From Anthonomus grandis grandis (lineage: Eukaryota; Arthropoda; Insecta; Coleoptera; Curculionidae): a DNA stretch of 64,000 bases. This document shows, piece after piece, positions 10,305-21,030 of the stretch. A program made the position numbers and the translations under genes. The stretch is from contig NC_065547.1 in assembly GCF_022605725.1 (NCBI RefSeq), positions 12,069,167 through 12,133,166 on the forward strand, written 5' to 3'. The number at the start of each line of letters is the position of its first letter. Positions within the stretch are counted from its first letter, which is position 1. The notes beneath the pieces are model-generated. The model saw only the letters and a program-made list of their open reading frames with translations, did no database searches and was not told where the DNA came from.

Positions 10305-10875
10305 AGTAAGGTCAAAGGACCAATACGATACGAATTGAAAAAAAAAATTAATCTTAACTGAGATCAACGGATCTCCATAAGTCAACGGATTTATGCATGC
10401 GAACTAAGGTCAAAGGATCTTAGTTGAGATCAACGGATCTCCATAGATCAAAGGATCTATGCGTATGAGTTATGATTAACCATTCTCAAGTAGAGATCAA
10501 TGGATCTCTCTAGATCAACGGATCTATATTTACGAATTAAGGTCAAAGGATCTTAATTAAGATCAAAGGATCTCCATAGATGAACGGATAGGTACACAAA
10601 TTAAGGTCAAAGGTCCTAGTTGAGATCAACGGATCTATGTGTGTAAGTTGTAAATATTGTGTCTTAATTAAAGTCAACGGATTTCCATAGATCAAAGGAT
10701 CTATGTCTATACGAACTAAGATCAACAGATTTTAGTTGAGATCAACGGATCTCCTTAGATCAAAGGATCTATGCGTATAAGTTAAGATCACAAATTTATA
10801 TCTGAGATCGACGGATTTATTTGTATTTGATCGACGGATCAAAGAAATAATACTTGAGGTCAAAGGACCTCGGCA
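10305..10875. repeat. array of about 21 short GATC palindromes
   Basis: About 21 copies of the pattern (A/G)(G/A)TC-AA(A/C)G-GA(T/C)(C/T) lie in about 570 bp, at roughly 10310, 10362, 10380, 10412, 10430, 10447, 10496, 10512, 10541, 10560, 10578, 10604, 10624, 10672, 10690, 10719, 10740, 10757, 10807, 10830 and 10858. Several extend into longer perfect stems, for example CATAGATC-AAAG-GATCTATG at about 10440. Spacing varies (15-50 bp). The array lies directly after the gypsy integrase on the + strand, probably in its 3' non-coding region. Confidence 0.85.
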
Positions 10876-10899
10876 ATTACTTATAATGCTAAGGCGATT

Positions 10900-11100
10900 G
10901 TTTTTTGCAGGTTAACCCCACCCGAGGACAGGCGGTTAGGTCAGGATGGCCGACGGATAATCTACGGAAAAGTACCGGGCCCAAAATAAGACCACACGGT
11001 GCTAAAATCAACCATAGGCTGGGACGTGATAAGAATACTAATGAGCCTTCGAACTATGGTGGGAATCTACCCACACCTGTTATCCAACAGTCTGGATAAC
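10900..11100 (+). other. GC-richer block after the array, possible gypsy 3' end
   Basis: Composition changes sharply at 'TTTTTTGCAGGTTAACCCCA', which could be a polypurine/LTR edge or a splice acceptor. It holds a 64-codon open frame (10905-11099) rich in basic and polar residues with no recognised motif. No matching 5' LTR exists in the window, so an LTR cannot be shown. Confidence 0.3.
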
Positions 11101-11589
11101 CTTTAGATCTGCTAGACTGTATTTTTAAAAAGAAAAAGCCTAAAATATATATTTGTTGTGAGCACTCATGTCTTATTTATAAAATTTTGTTCGTTTACAT
11201 AATGTTGAAAGTTTATTTTTGGCGTGTTAATATAAATTAATCATACAATCCTGTTAATAAAACCATAAAAAAAACTTTAATTTATATTTGTTATATCCTA
11301 TTAGTAGATTAATATTTTTGATTTTTGTATTTCACGCACACTTCACATTCAAGTTTTATTAGGTTTATTTCTATAAGATCCCCTATTCTACGTTTATGAT
11401 GATAATAGCCTCATAATGTGATGTTATGAAAATATCGGTACTTGCTTGTGAAAAGATCGACTTGACTCGTCTTTTTATCATGATGCGGTACAAACGACAC
11501 AAGTTTTTGTCATCCTAGCAATTTAAAAAAATACTAAAAAAATATTTAAGAAAATACTGAAAATACACAAATCCTGAATATGAAAAAAA
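11101..11589. other. AT-rich stretch, no gene seen
   Basis: No coding frame, repeat partner or RNA gene is recognised. Confidence 0.3.
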
Positions 11590-11965
11590 AGCCATTTGAC
11601 AGATAACATTACGCGTATCGCTCAGGCGCTTAAGCTTTCGGTATTGTCGCTTCACATTTTTTAGAAGCAGTTTTAGGAATAAGAATGTTAATAATTTTGT
11701 ATTTTTTTTTGCTTAAGTATATTATATTTATTCATAAAATAGGTTAATTCTATTTATACTTTTTATTTTAAATTTTCCTGTAGAATACAACACAAATATC
11801 CACTCTGTGGGAAATTTGTGTATACTTGACAACAAAGAATTTGCAAATATGTATGTAAACAAAACATGCCTCTTGCCCCTGTGCATATGTTGAACTCAAA
11901 CAGACTCAAACATAAGTTGTTGCTTACTAATTCTAGCCTTTCAATGTTCTAAGCCGCTTTCGTAA
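11590..11965 (+). repeat. dispersed repeat, partner of 33975-34340
   Basis: It shares ordered blocks with 33975-34340: 'agcagttttaggaataagaa' against 'ctgctttaggcattaaaatg', 'tacaacacaaat' against 'ccaacacaaat', and a closing block 'catatgttgaactcaaac' then 'aagttgttgcttactaattc'. At 34 kb this block ends at a THAP-domain frame; here no such frame follows. Confidence 0.6.
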
Positions 11966-13020
11966 CTTTCCAGGCAAAAGCACAATCTTCGCGATCGTTT
12001 AATCGACATTTATCGCCCAAATAAAAAAAAATCACCGACCTAAAAAAGGAGATAAAAGTAGATACATTTATTCTCAGGCCGCGCTCCTCTCTCTCTGCTT
12101 TTGAGTTCTGTTTGCCGGGGCAAAAAGGAGTAAAATAATTGTAATTGAATTGACTTTTAACTTTAAACTGCTTTATCGACAGTTAGTGAATTCTAGGCCC
12201 CGAGGTACAAAAGTTCAATTTGGCGTTAAAGAACCTCCCTTTGTGATCGCAAAAGACGGAAAAAAAAAGAACAGTGTGTTTTCTTCATAAAATAAAAAAA
12301 AAACATCCCGGTATAGTCGTTAAAGTTTTACCTCGAACTTTTTGGTTAATTAATTTTCGAGATTTTCGCTTTGAAACGGAAAGTTTCATAAGAGTCAGAA
12401 TGGATTTCTATGTAAATAGGCAGCTAATAATTACGTCGCTCGTCTTAGTAATTTAATTAAGTTGATATTCTTACAATTTCCCCTTAAACTTAAATTAACT
12501 TCCTAAAATATCAGTCACTTTAATTGAAACTCTCGAACATATTCGCAAAACCGTAAGAGAGAAGATTAATAACTAATTTCGCGGGAATTTCTAGTAAATT
12601 GCCAATTTTGGTTCGCTCTCGCCATTGGAATTGGAAATCGGTAAACTCAGGTTTTTGAGGATTAAAAGAGGTTAGGAAAGGGGATAAGTTTACTGGTAGG
12701 ACCTACTGTATATTTTTGAGCAGAACTGTTAAAAAAAAATTCTTAATGACTATCAATATTATTGACAAAAAACGTATGTTTTTTTTACAGTAAAATTTAA
12801 TGTTGTCTACAAAAAACTCTTCAATTTGACTGGATTTTTTCACATTTTTTGGATACATTTTTCGAATACTTTTTGAAATTTTCAATGCTTGCCACTTCTC
12901 CAATATTTCTTAAGCTTCTTGTTTATTAACATTATATAAAAATCTATACTTAATTAAATGACGAATTTTTTGCTTAAAGATGAAATTAACTTCGGTTACT
13001 TAAATAAATGATACCACACT
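11966..13020. other. unique-looking DNA without a supported gene
   Basis: Less AT-rich than its surroundings at 11980-12270, with a CT-rich run at about 12085-12100. No frame with a recognisable domain. It may be single-copy host DNA such as an intron. The open frames at 12274-12456 (+) and 12703-12903 (minus) are low-complexity and not supported. Confidence 0.35.
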
Positions 13021-13095
13021 TCCAAATTGTGACTCTGTTCAGGACCTGGGGGTCTGTGTTGATAAAAACCTTAACTTCAATACTCATATACATGG
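13021..13095 (+). pseudogene. scrap of a non-LTR RT
   Basis: The frame reads 'VQDLGVCVDKNLNFNTHIH', which matches the conserved 'v.dLGv..D..L.f..Hi' block after the RT palm in jockey/CR1 elements. Only about 25 codons survive before the sequence changes to a mariner fragment. Confidence 0.55.
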
Positions 13096-13345
13096 ATTGG
13101 AAGAAGCAGTGCTATCGAATGGCCCACGAGATCACCCAATTTATCTCCTCTTGATTTCTTTTTGTGGGGTTAAAAATTTATGTCACCCAACCTAAATCGT
13201 TAGAAGATTTACGGAACCGCATTATTCATGGATGCCAACAAATAGCGTACGATATACTTCACAATATCCGGAAACACTTTTAACACTTACTGTACTATTG
13301 TATGCACGTAAACAGCGGACATTTTCAACATTTAATAAGATAACG
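13096..13345 (+). pseudogene. mariner-like transposase C-terminal fragment
   Basis: The translation contains 'EWPTRSPNLSPLDFFLWG', the region of the third catalytic Asp in mariner transposases. After one shift, 'PKSLEDLRNRIIHGCQQIAY' and 'ILHNIRKHF' follow, the usual C-terminal tail. It is joined directly to a non-LTR scrap. Similar in kind to 21785-22015 but a separate, decayed copy. Confidence 0.75.
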
Positions 13346-14215
13346 CGTATAAATATTAAATTATAAATAATATAATAAATAAATTAGGCATTTATTTTAT
13401 ACTCGGCGAAGGGCAGCAAATGCTGTTAACTTAACCGAGTACACATAAAATTACTATATTATTATAACTACTTTTAAAAAAGCAAATAAAACATACAGAA
13501 AATATTTAACTAACTAAATATACAAAAAAAAAACAAATATTAGTTGATTAAAAATTTTAAATTTTTAAAAAATATTATATGAATTAAAAAATTAAAACTG
13601 TTTCTACAAAATTTAATTCCGAATGAGAGTTAATCTTACAAGAATAATTTTTTTTTAATTACGGTTAATTTATTATTTGCCATTATATAATATAAGCAAA
13701 TATATAAGCCTATTAAAATTAAATAAGTTAATTTTCTTTTTTTTTTTGATTCGTGCTCCTGCACTTCATTTAATAATTATCAATTTTTTTTTTTTTTTTT
13801 TTTTTAATTTTCTTTAGATCTATATCGCCATTTTTTAGACCTACTAACTCTAAATGCTAACTGAGCTAATAATGCTAAATTAATTTTAACAGATTTGAAG
13901 AGCAGATAAATGTTGAACTTTTCATGTTTTTTTTCGGATAAACCCTCCTGTAATTTCTCTAATATCTCTTACATGCTGTTTTTTTTTATTTTACAAAAAA
14001 AAACATTAATTTTTTTAATTGAGTTGATTTATAAACATTACGTTTCCTATTAAGTTAACCCAATTATACATAAAAATAAACTTTTTCTTAAACTGAGATG
14101 TGTGGTGATAAAGAAAGATTTTTCCTGAAGAATTTTTGGAATTTAATTATTTCCGAAATCTCCTCTCTGTTATATACGTTGTAAAAAATAATTTTTTTGG
14201 TTAGAATAAAAAGTC
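13346..14215. other. AT-rich stretch with homopolymer runs
   Basis: Long T runs at 13737-13748 and about 13786-13805. No 5' LTR or primer-binding site for the gypsy element at 14217 can be identified here. Nothing coding is seen. Confidence 0.35.
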
Positions 14216-14222
14216 ATCATGC

Positions 14223-15171
14223 CCGGACAAAAAAAATCAAGCAGGTGCAGAGGAAGGTGCAAATACATCTGGACAGTTTCAAGGCCCCCAAGTGGTTAAT
14301 GTTACAACTCCCGTTAGTGTAAGCCCGCCAGACAAATTTCTACTCCAGGTGCATGGACATCTTGGAGAAAAAGGTTTAAAAGATACATGTCAGTATCCGG
14401 ACAACTAAGTAAACCAGAAAAGGAGGAAACTAACGTTTTGGTGTACATAATGGGAGAAGAATCAGAGGAAATTATGTTACAGTTTCCAAGGCAGCCAGAA
14501 TCTTATGTGGAAGATTTAAATTTAATTCTACAGTTAAAAAACCAGGTGAGCCAATAGAATCCTTTATAACAAATTTGCATTCACTAGCTGAACATTGCAA
14601 CTATGGCACTCTAAAAGAAGAACTTATCCGAGATAGAATTGTAGTTGGGATGCTGGATTCTAAGACTTCTGAGCGTCTACAGCTAAAAGAACACTTGGCT
14701 TTAAAAGAGTGCATTCTGATGGTTAAGTAAGCAGAATTACAAGCATCCCAGTCAGGGGAATTATCTAGTCGTCAAGTAAGTCGAGTGCAGTCTACTAAAA
14801 GTGAAAACTCAAAGGTTCCAGGTAAGGTAACCCAACCCTCCAACCAAGGTAGGGAAAAAAACAACTTTCGAAGTGGCAATATTGGAAGTAGAGACAAGTG
14901 TGGGTTCTGTGGTCTACGACCCCACTCTAGGGATCAATGCCCAGCGGCAAAATCTACATGTAGGAAGTGCCAAAAGTCAGGACATTGGGCAATAGTATGC
15001 AGGAGTACAAATAAGGTCAGACTTATCCACACTAATAATAATGTAAATCAAGAGTTAGATTTACTACAACTTGAGTTAGAGTACAATTCTGTAAATAATT
15101 TGGGGGATTCTAAAGAGGTCAATTCTTTTTTGGGGTCAATTCAGATAAACCACATAGACACTAAAGAATAG
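14223..15171 (+). pseudogene. gypsy 2 gag with two zinc knuckles
   Basis: It starts at 'ATGCCCGGACAA' (14219-14230 area). After a frameshift it reads 'WRKRFKRYMSVSGQLSKPEK', typical of the capsid region of this gypsy group, then 'ESFITNLHSLAEHCNYG' and 'LIRDRIVVGMLDSKTSERLQ'. The open part at 14785-15171 carries two Cys/His clusters, 'CGFCGLRPHSRDQC' and 'CRKCQKSGHWAIVC', nucleocapsid knuckles that bind the element RNA. At least three frameshifts or stops break the front half. A TAG at 15169-15171 separates it from protease in the same frame. Confidence 0.8.
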
Positions 15172-15615
15172 GTAGCTTTAATTTTTGTCTCTATGATTAA
15201 CAAAAATATAGAATTTTTAATTGATTCGGGGGCTGACATTACATATGTACCATCTCATTTATTTAAACAGTTTAAAAATAATTTAAAATTTTCTGATAAA
15301 GTTATTACCGGTCCGTCTGGAATTAAACTAAATGTATTAGGTACATTATCAGTGAGATTGAATTTTCAGCATCAGCACTTTGATACAGAGATTTACATTA
15401 TAGATAAATTGACCAAACCTGTACTTGGTAGAACAGCTATAATAAAAGTAAATTTATTTTCTTACATAAAAAGTCAAATTTTTTCAATTCAACAAGAGAA
15501 TATGTCAGTATCTTTTAAAGAAAATGTCAAGAGAAGGTTTCCAGGAATCTTTAAGGATGTTGGTACCCTCAAAACTAAAATGTACATTAAACTTACAAAG
15601 GGTATTTAGCCATAT
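15172..15615 (+). pseudogene. gypsy 2 aspartic protease
   Basis: The open frame 15193-15609 begins with 'NIEFLIDSGADITYVPSHLF', where DSGAD is the catalytic DSG of retropepsins. About 80 residues later 'KPVLGRTAIIKVNLF' gives the closing 'LGR' block. It is in the same frame as gag beyond the TAG at 15169, so it was probably made as part of a polyprotein. It would cut Gag-Pol into its products. The frame then stops at 15607-15609 and pol continues in another frame. Confidence 0.8.
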
Positions 15616-17051
15616 GTACAGTCTGTGCTTCGTGTTGTACCCATTCGTTTATTAAATCTTTTAAAAAAAGAGCTAGAAAGACTTAACAGCTAGAACAGCT
15701 TGATATCATTGAAGCTATAGAGAGTACAACAGACTAAGTTAGTCCTATTGTAGTGATTCAAAAAAATTCTAAAATCAAACTATGTGTTGATTATACTAAA
15801 TTGAACAAAGCAGTTCAACGTTCACACTTCCCAATAGGAAAAGTAGAAACCATTCTGGCACAATTAAGGGGATCTAAGTATTTTACTAAATTAGATACTA
15901 ATTCAGGTTTTAATCAAATTAAACTTAGTCCTGAGTCTCAAATTTTGACCACTTTTATTACTCCATTTGGGAGGTACTTCTTTAAAAGAGTTCCTTTCGG
16001 AATTAATTGTGCTCCAGAATATTTTTCCATACTTTTAAATAAAATAATGTCAGGCATAAAAGAGGTCATAAGTAATATCGATGATATACTAATTCATGCT
16101 TCAACCTTGGAAGAACATAACAAAATTTTAGAGGAAGTGTTAAAACGTATCGAGGCGGAGGGACTAACCTTAAATGAGCAAAAATGTGTTTTTGCAACAC
16201 AGTCTTTAACATTTTTAGGTCATCAAATTTCAAGCAAAGGTGTCACAGTAGATTCAGATCGAATCGTCGCGATTAAAAATTTTCCAGAGCCTAAAAATAG
16301 AAAAGAGGTTTTGCAGTTTTTAGGTATGATTAATTTTTCTTGTAGATTTATTCCCAATCGGTCACAAATCCTAGAGCCACTGACATCTCTATTAAAAAAA
16401 AATATACAATTTGTTTGGGATGCGGCTCAAATCCAATTTTTTGAAAAAATTAAAACATTGTTGCAGAATAGCCCCACTTTGGCGTATTTTGATCCGACTA
16501 AATCTATACTGATTTCGGCGGATGCTTCTTCTTATGGTTTAGGTGCATGTCTAATTCAATCTTAGGATGGAAAAAATGAGACTGTCGCCTATGCTTCGCG
16601 CTTACTCTCTGATACTGAGCGAAGATATGCGCAAATTGAGCGAGAAGCACTCGCACTCGCCTGGGCGGCTAATAAGTTTTCGGAATATGTCACAGGAATA
16701 CCTATTTTTTTTCAAATCGATCATCGACCATTCATTCAGTTTCTTCAAACTAAACCGATTGACGAATTATCACCTCGTTTACAACCTTTTAGAATTCGCT
16801 TGATGAGGTACAATTATAAAATTTATTATTCGCCGGGTAAAGATTTAGTCCTTGCTGATGCCTTATCGCGTAATTTTTCAGAAAATCAAGAAAAACCCAT
16901 TGAAGATGAACTGGCAAGTGAAGTTGAAGCGTATGTTAGACTCATAGTCGGTTCAGTAAAAGTAAAACCCTATTTCCTAGACGAAATATGGACAGAGCAA
17001 GCAAAAGATGAGACGTTATTGAAACTCAAAGAGTTTTCAGAGATAAGGTGA
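15616..17051 (+). pseudogene. gypsy 2 reverse transcriptase and RNase H
   Basis: From 15753 one frame runs to 17051. RT blocks are 'LCVDYTKLNKAVQRSHFP', 'FTKLDTNSGFNQIKLSPE' (motif A Asp), 'FGINCAPEYFSILLNKIM' and 'NIDDILIHASTLEEHNKIL', with NIDD where YVDD is usual. RNase H has 'ISADASSYGLGACLIQ' and, after one in-frame TAG at 16563-16565, 'TERRYAQIEREALALAWA' and 'YSPGKDLVLADALSR'. The TAG is compatible with an original CAG (Gln). The region 15616-15752 is shifted. Only this TAG and the TGA at 17049 interrupt about 430 codons, so this part decayed little. Confidence 0.88.
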
Positions 17052-18085
17052 CCTCAAAAAAATTGTTTGAACGATATTCTTTTGCAATATTATCCTTATA
17101 GGGATGAAATTTCATTTTCAGAAGGCTTTTTATTACGAAATCTGAGAATTATTATTCCTCCGTCTTTACAATTAAAATGCTTAAATTTTATTCATCGAGG
17201 TCACATGGGGGTAGTTAAATGTCGACAGAGAGCTAAATCTTCTGTTTGGTGGATTGGGCTTTCTACTGAAATAGAAAATTTGATTAAAATAGAATAAATA
17301 TTAAAGAACCGTGTTTAAAAGATTCATTTCCAAATCGTTCTTAGCAGAAAATTGCGTTGGATTTATTTAAATGCGATTCATGGTACTTAATAGTTACCGA
17401 CTATTATTCGAGATTCTTTGAAATATTTAGATTGACAAAAATGACTGAATCCGTTATCATTGAAAAGTTGAAAGAATTATTTTCTAGATATGGTATCAGT
17501 GAGACCATACGGTCTGATAACGGTCCTTAATTCCAGACAGAATTTTAAAAATTTGCTCGTGAATATGATTTTTTTCATATAACTAGTAGCCCTTACTTTG
17601 GACAATCAAATGACTGTATCGAAGCGGCTGTTAAGATAGCAAAAAATTTAATTAAAAACAATAAAGATATTCATTTGGCTCTGTTGTCTTATCGCACTAC
17701 CCCTCTTGAATGTGAACTTTCTCCAAGTGAGTTGTTATATGATAAAAAATTGCGAACTCCACTACCGGTGTTGCCAAGCCTGTTGAATGAAAGGGTAAAT
17801 ACTGACCACAATTCTATTTGTAAAAAGGAGATACCCTCTTTGTGCGAAGGACAAAACAGCTCAACAGTTTAATAAAAGACACCGGAGTCAAAACTTACGT
17901 GCTTTTGCAGTTGGAGACTATGTCTGGGTAATAGATTTACGTACATATGAGAAAGTTATTAAATTATTGGGCGAACCTCGTTCATATTTAATACAGACTA
18001 ATAATTCAGGTGTGTATCGTCGAAATAGGTTTCATTTAATTCCTGCACCTTACTATACTAAACCCATATTTACTCCGACATGAGC
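17052..18085 (+). pseudogene. gypsy 2 integrase
   Basis: It continues the pol frame after a TGA at 17049 (Trp expected). The zinc-binding start has 'CLNFIHRGHMGVVKCRQRAK'. The DDE core is split by stops: 'WYLIVTDYYSRFFEIFRL', 'SETIRSDNGP' and 'FGQSNDCIEAAVKIAKNL' supply the two Asp and the Glu. The open frame 17675-17872 ('LALLSYRTTPLECELSPSEL') is the end of the core. A C-terminal block around 17900-18060 reads 'FAVGDYVWVIDLRTYEK' then 'YRRNRFHLIPAPY'. At least five stops or frameshifts occur. Confidence 0.82.
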
Positions 18086-18166
18086 AATATTAGCTATATA
18101 GCTTAATATTATGGTTAGTAGGAGAACCATAATATTAAGGATCAATGTCAAAAGAATAATAGATCT

Positions 18167-18400
18167 GTGCCTTCGGATAACAGTGAACTACAAACAAGTG
18201 AAATGAAAAATTCAGATTCTGAATTGAATCTAAATTCTAACAGTGATGATACAAGTTTTTGTAGTGAAACCTTGAATGAGACGCAGGTTCCAAATTCCTC
18301 TCCTGATAGACCTTCTTACATTCCCCCTAGTGTTTCCTCAACCCGAGCTAAGAGACTTGTAAAAAAACCGGCGTACCTTAATGATTACTTTCTTGATTAA
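18167..18400 (+). CDS. gypsy 2 C-terminal tail frame
   Basis: The 77-codon frame is rich in Ser, Asn, Asp and Glu ('NSDSELNLNSNSDD') and ends with 'STRAKRLVKKPAYLNDYFLD'. A basic stretch followed by 'kPaYLkDYv' is the usual end of the pol polyprotein in this gypsy group, so this is the pol C-terminus separated by stops, not an independent gene. Confidence 0.55.
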   Translation: MPSDNSELQTSEMKNSDSELNLNSNSDDTSFCSETLNETQVPNSSPDRPSYIPPSVSSTRAKRLVKKPAYLNDYFLD

Positions 18401-18414
18401 TAATTTTAAAGCTT

Positions 18415-18425
18415 GAAAGGGGAGA
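18415..18425 (+). promoter_or_regulatory. polypurine tract of gypsy 2
   Basis: 'GAAAGGGGAGA' lies immediately before TGTT at 18426, in the correct place to prime second-strand synthesis. Confidence 0.75.
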
Positions 18426-18675
18426 TGTTCTGTTAGTTAGTTTAATACTTTTATTATCTAGTTGGAATTTGGTTTTATTCATATGTTTAGTTAGTATTAG
18501 ATTTAGTTATTAGACGTCGCAACGTTGGATCGGCTGTAAATGACGGGCAGTGACAGAACCAACACGGTATGTCAACAGGCCTTGATTTCGCTCTTGAATA
18601 AATGATAGTTTAAAAAGTAAAAACGAGTTACAGCGACCAAAGTAGCTTTCATTTCAAGAACCCAATGATCAAACA
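18426..18675 (+). repeat. 3' LTR of gypsy 2 (right end approximate)
   Basis: It starts 'TGTTCTGTTAGTTAG', contains an AATAAA-type signal in 'CTTGAATAAATGATAG' near 18590, and probably ends at '..GATCAAACA' near 18675. No 5' partner is present, so length rests on the TG..CA rule only. Confidence 0.55.
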
Positions 18676-19156
18676 ATAATAAGGTTGTATTACTCTCTAC
18701 CTATTTGAAATAGACTATATTAGATACAATAATATTTCACATATTACTGGGATATATAACAGAAAAGTGAAAGGAAAATAAGCAAAAAAATGAATGAAGT
18801 AACAGGAAATGATATTGAAATATGTGTTTTAAAAGAAAGTGTAAGACTACAGCGATTAGAAATAATAAAATATGAGATTATATTATAAGAAAAGCACTAT
18901 AATCCAGGACAATCAAGATTGATGTTTACTATTTATTTTAATATTCTTGAAAATTACTGTTTAGAGATCAATTTAGTTTTTAGTATAATTTTTTTCTTTT
19001 TTTCTTATAGCTCATTGATAAAACCTGTAAATATCAAAGCGGTATTTAATTTTATTGTAACGATATGGCGTTCTTGTCTATTAAAAAGATCACGCAGAGC
19101 AACTCTGAATTCTTTAATTGTTCTAGAGTTAGTAGAATCTAAGAATCAAGTATATA
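18676..19156. other. AT-rich flank, no supported gene
   Basis: A minus-strand stretch at 19010-19140 reads 'SRTIKEFRVALRDLFNRQE', vaguely like a non-LTR RT C-terminus, but it is too short to call. Confidence 0.25.
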
Positions 19157-19158
19157 TA

Positions 19159-19330
19159 CAGGGTGATTGATGGTTAGACGTTTACGGAGAACGGAAAATG
19201 GATTTTTTTTTAAAGTTTGGCATCATAGATTTAACTGGTGACCTAACGATTAAAAATATTTTTAGTGATACACCGTTGCCGCTTATACCAAAAAGTAGTA
19301 GCAACTTTGTTATTTTAAATGGAAAATCCG
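19159..19330 (+). repeat. left terminal inverted repeat
   Basis: Pairs with 20945-21120. The frame beginning at 19198 starts inside this repeat, so its first about 45 codons are probably not protein. Confidence 0.75.
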
Positions 19331-19344
19331 TTTTACCCTACTTT

Positions 19345-20155
19345 CATCCATATCTACAAGTTTCCATCCGAAGTGCAGCAGATAATTTAGGCCTAACTTA
19401 TTATTCTGTGCAAAAAATTCTGATGGACGACAATAATATGCATCTCTTTAAATTTTTAAAATTACATCAACTAAAACTGGATGATTGCCAACGTCGCGTT
19501 CGATATTGTGGGATACTTCTGACATGCACTGAATGGGATCCAAAATTTCTAAAAAAATAATATGGACAGATGAAGCAAAGTTCTCTAGCAAAGGTACTTA
19601 AATAGAAGAAATCAACATTTTTGGGCTAATCAAAATTCACATGCGGTTAAGGAAATGGGATTTCAAAAAAAATTAAGTTTCAATGTTTTTTGTTTAACAA
19701 AAAACTTAAAAAAAAATCAAATTGCTTTTTTCATTTACGACAAATCATTAAGTTCTCATAAATACCTTAAGCTCAGTACTAAAAAATTTTCTGGAAAATT
19801 TAACGCTTGAACATTATCGCACTTGCTGGTTCCAATTGGATGGGGCACCCGCTCAGTACACTGAGGAGGTGACACGTGAGTTATTTGAGAAATTCGATGA
19901 CCGCTGGTTTAGGCCTTTGGGACCATGGGATTGGCCAGCGAGGTCACCTGATCTTAGACCACTTGATTTTTACTTTTGGGGTAATTTGAAGCAAATAGTA
20001 TACAAAACACCGGTAAACAGTAAACAGGAACTGTGTCAATGACTAAACTTATCGATTGCATTGGTCAACAAGATCCTTCTGAAATACAGGCAGCGACAAC
20101 ACATACTATACAACGCAGGATTTTGAAGTACTTAAAAATCAATAACTAATTAAAT
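19345..20155 (+). pseudogene. mariner-like transposase
   Basis: The front half (to about 19557) reads 'SIRSAADNLGLTYYSVQKIL', a helix-turn-helix for binding the element ends. After a one-base shift 'IIWTDEAKFSSKGT' gives the first catalytic Asp. Further on 'FQLDGAPAQYTEEVTRELFE' carries the second Asp and 'WPARSPDLRPLDFYFWG' the third. The tail 'SKQELCQ' is cut by a TGA at 20040-20042 and continues in recognisable form to about 20150. At least three frame breaks. The fragment at 1225-1440 is from the same family. Confidence 0.82.
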
Positions 20156-20539
20156 CATTCTTAAGTTATGAAACAAATTGTATAAAGTTATTTTGTATTC
20201 GCACAAATTTTCTTTTATCCATTCTTTGTAAATTAGGGTACATTTCGTTGAACTTTTGGCATGTTCTTGCTACAATTTTGTCATATTGTCCATAAGTAAT
20301 AAATAGATTCATCAAAACTTCGTTTGAATAACTATTTCTTTCCATTTCAGTTAATTTTTAGGTAACTATTTTAAAGAACCGCCCACGTGTATTACTATTA
20401 TTGATAAACTTAATGTAACTGTTAAAGTGTCAAACGTCAATAGCATAGCATTGTTTGGTTATGACCTTTCATGGCCACGTAAGGCAAATATGTCAAAATA
20501 TTCCGATTTTTACAGATACTTGCGTTTATTTCAGAAACC

Positions 20540-21030
20540 GAACTACTTAGATATAGGAATATGATACCTCGTTAGAAAGGGATTTCAATTTTCTTTTAGA
20601 ATATGTGATAATATATAGGGTGTTCTATTTAAAAAAATGCATCTTTCACAATTTTTGTATCTAGCGGTAAAATCACTAATTTTGACTAATCCTGAATAAT
20701 GTAGAACAAATTTTTATAGTGAAGACTAATGTACAATACTTCCGTAAATTACGCTTGTAGTGTTAATTTTTTGCGCATTCCAGTACCGTAGTAATAAAAG
20801 TTTATTTGAACCTATGTTTTAGTCAAAAAATAAGGAAAATAATTAATTTATCGAAAACGATTAAAAATAGGTATAGAAACACCTTATACAAAAATAATCA
20901 CAAAGCAATAGCGGATCAGAAGATAAAATAATATATAGGGTATTGTATTTAAAATAACAAAATTCCAACTACTTTTTGGTATAAGCGGCTAAGCTGCGTC
21001 ACTAAAAATATTTTTAATCGTTAGATCATT
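20540..21030 (+). repeat. dispersed mariner-end repeat, copy C, partly doubled
   Basis: 'GAACTACTTAGATATAGGAA' at about 20544 and 'ATATAGGGTGTTCTATTTAA' at about 20614 match copies A and B. A second, weaker copy starts at about 20935 ('ATATAGGGTATTGTATTTAA'). Both are followed by 'GTAT..AGCGG....TCACTAA', so about 100 bp occurs twice in direct orientation, the second merging into the right inverted repeat. Confidence 0.6.

Larger units (their letters stand above)
14217..18675 (+). mobile_element. Ty3/gypsy retrotransposon 2 (5' LTR not found)
   Basis: gag, protease, RT, RNase H and integrase occur in order on one strand, followed by a tail frame, a polypurine tract (18415-18425) and a 3' LTR beginning TGTT at 18426. 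The protein plan, with paired zinc knuckles and an integrase-downstream Ser/Asn-rich tail ending in 'KKPAYLNDYFLD', fits the group related to worm K02A2.6-type gypsy elements. It is decayed but only lightly in the central pol. Confidence 0.85.

Noticed and set aside
10543..10725. 60-codon minus-strand frame rich in 'DIDPLI'
   Set aside because: It is the translation of the palindrome array.
10305..10875. CRISPR-like appearance of the GATC array
   Set aside because: Units are short palindromes with irregular spacing and no unique spacers of constant length; the context is a eukaryotic retroelement.
19198..19330. Transposase start at 19198
   Set aside because: This stretch is the terminal inverted repeat and is also present at the other end; true coding similarity begins later.
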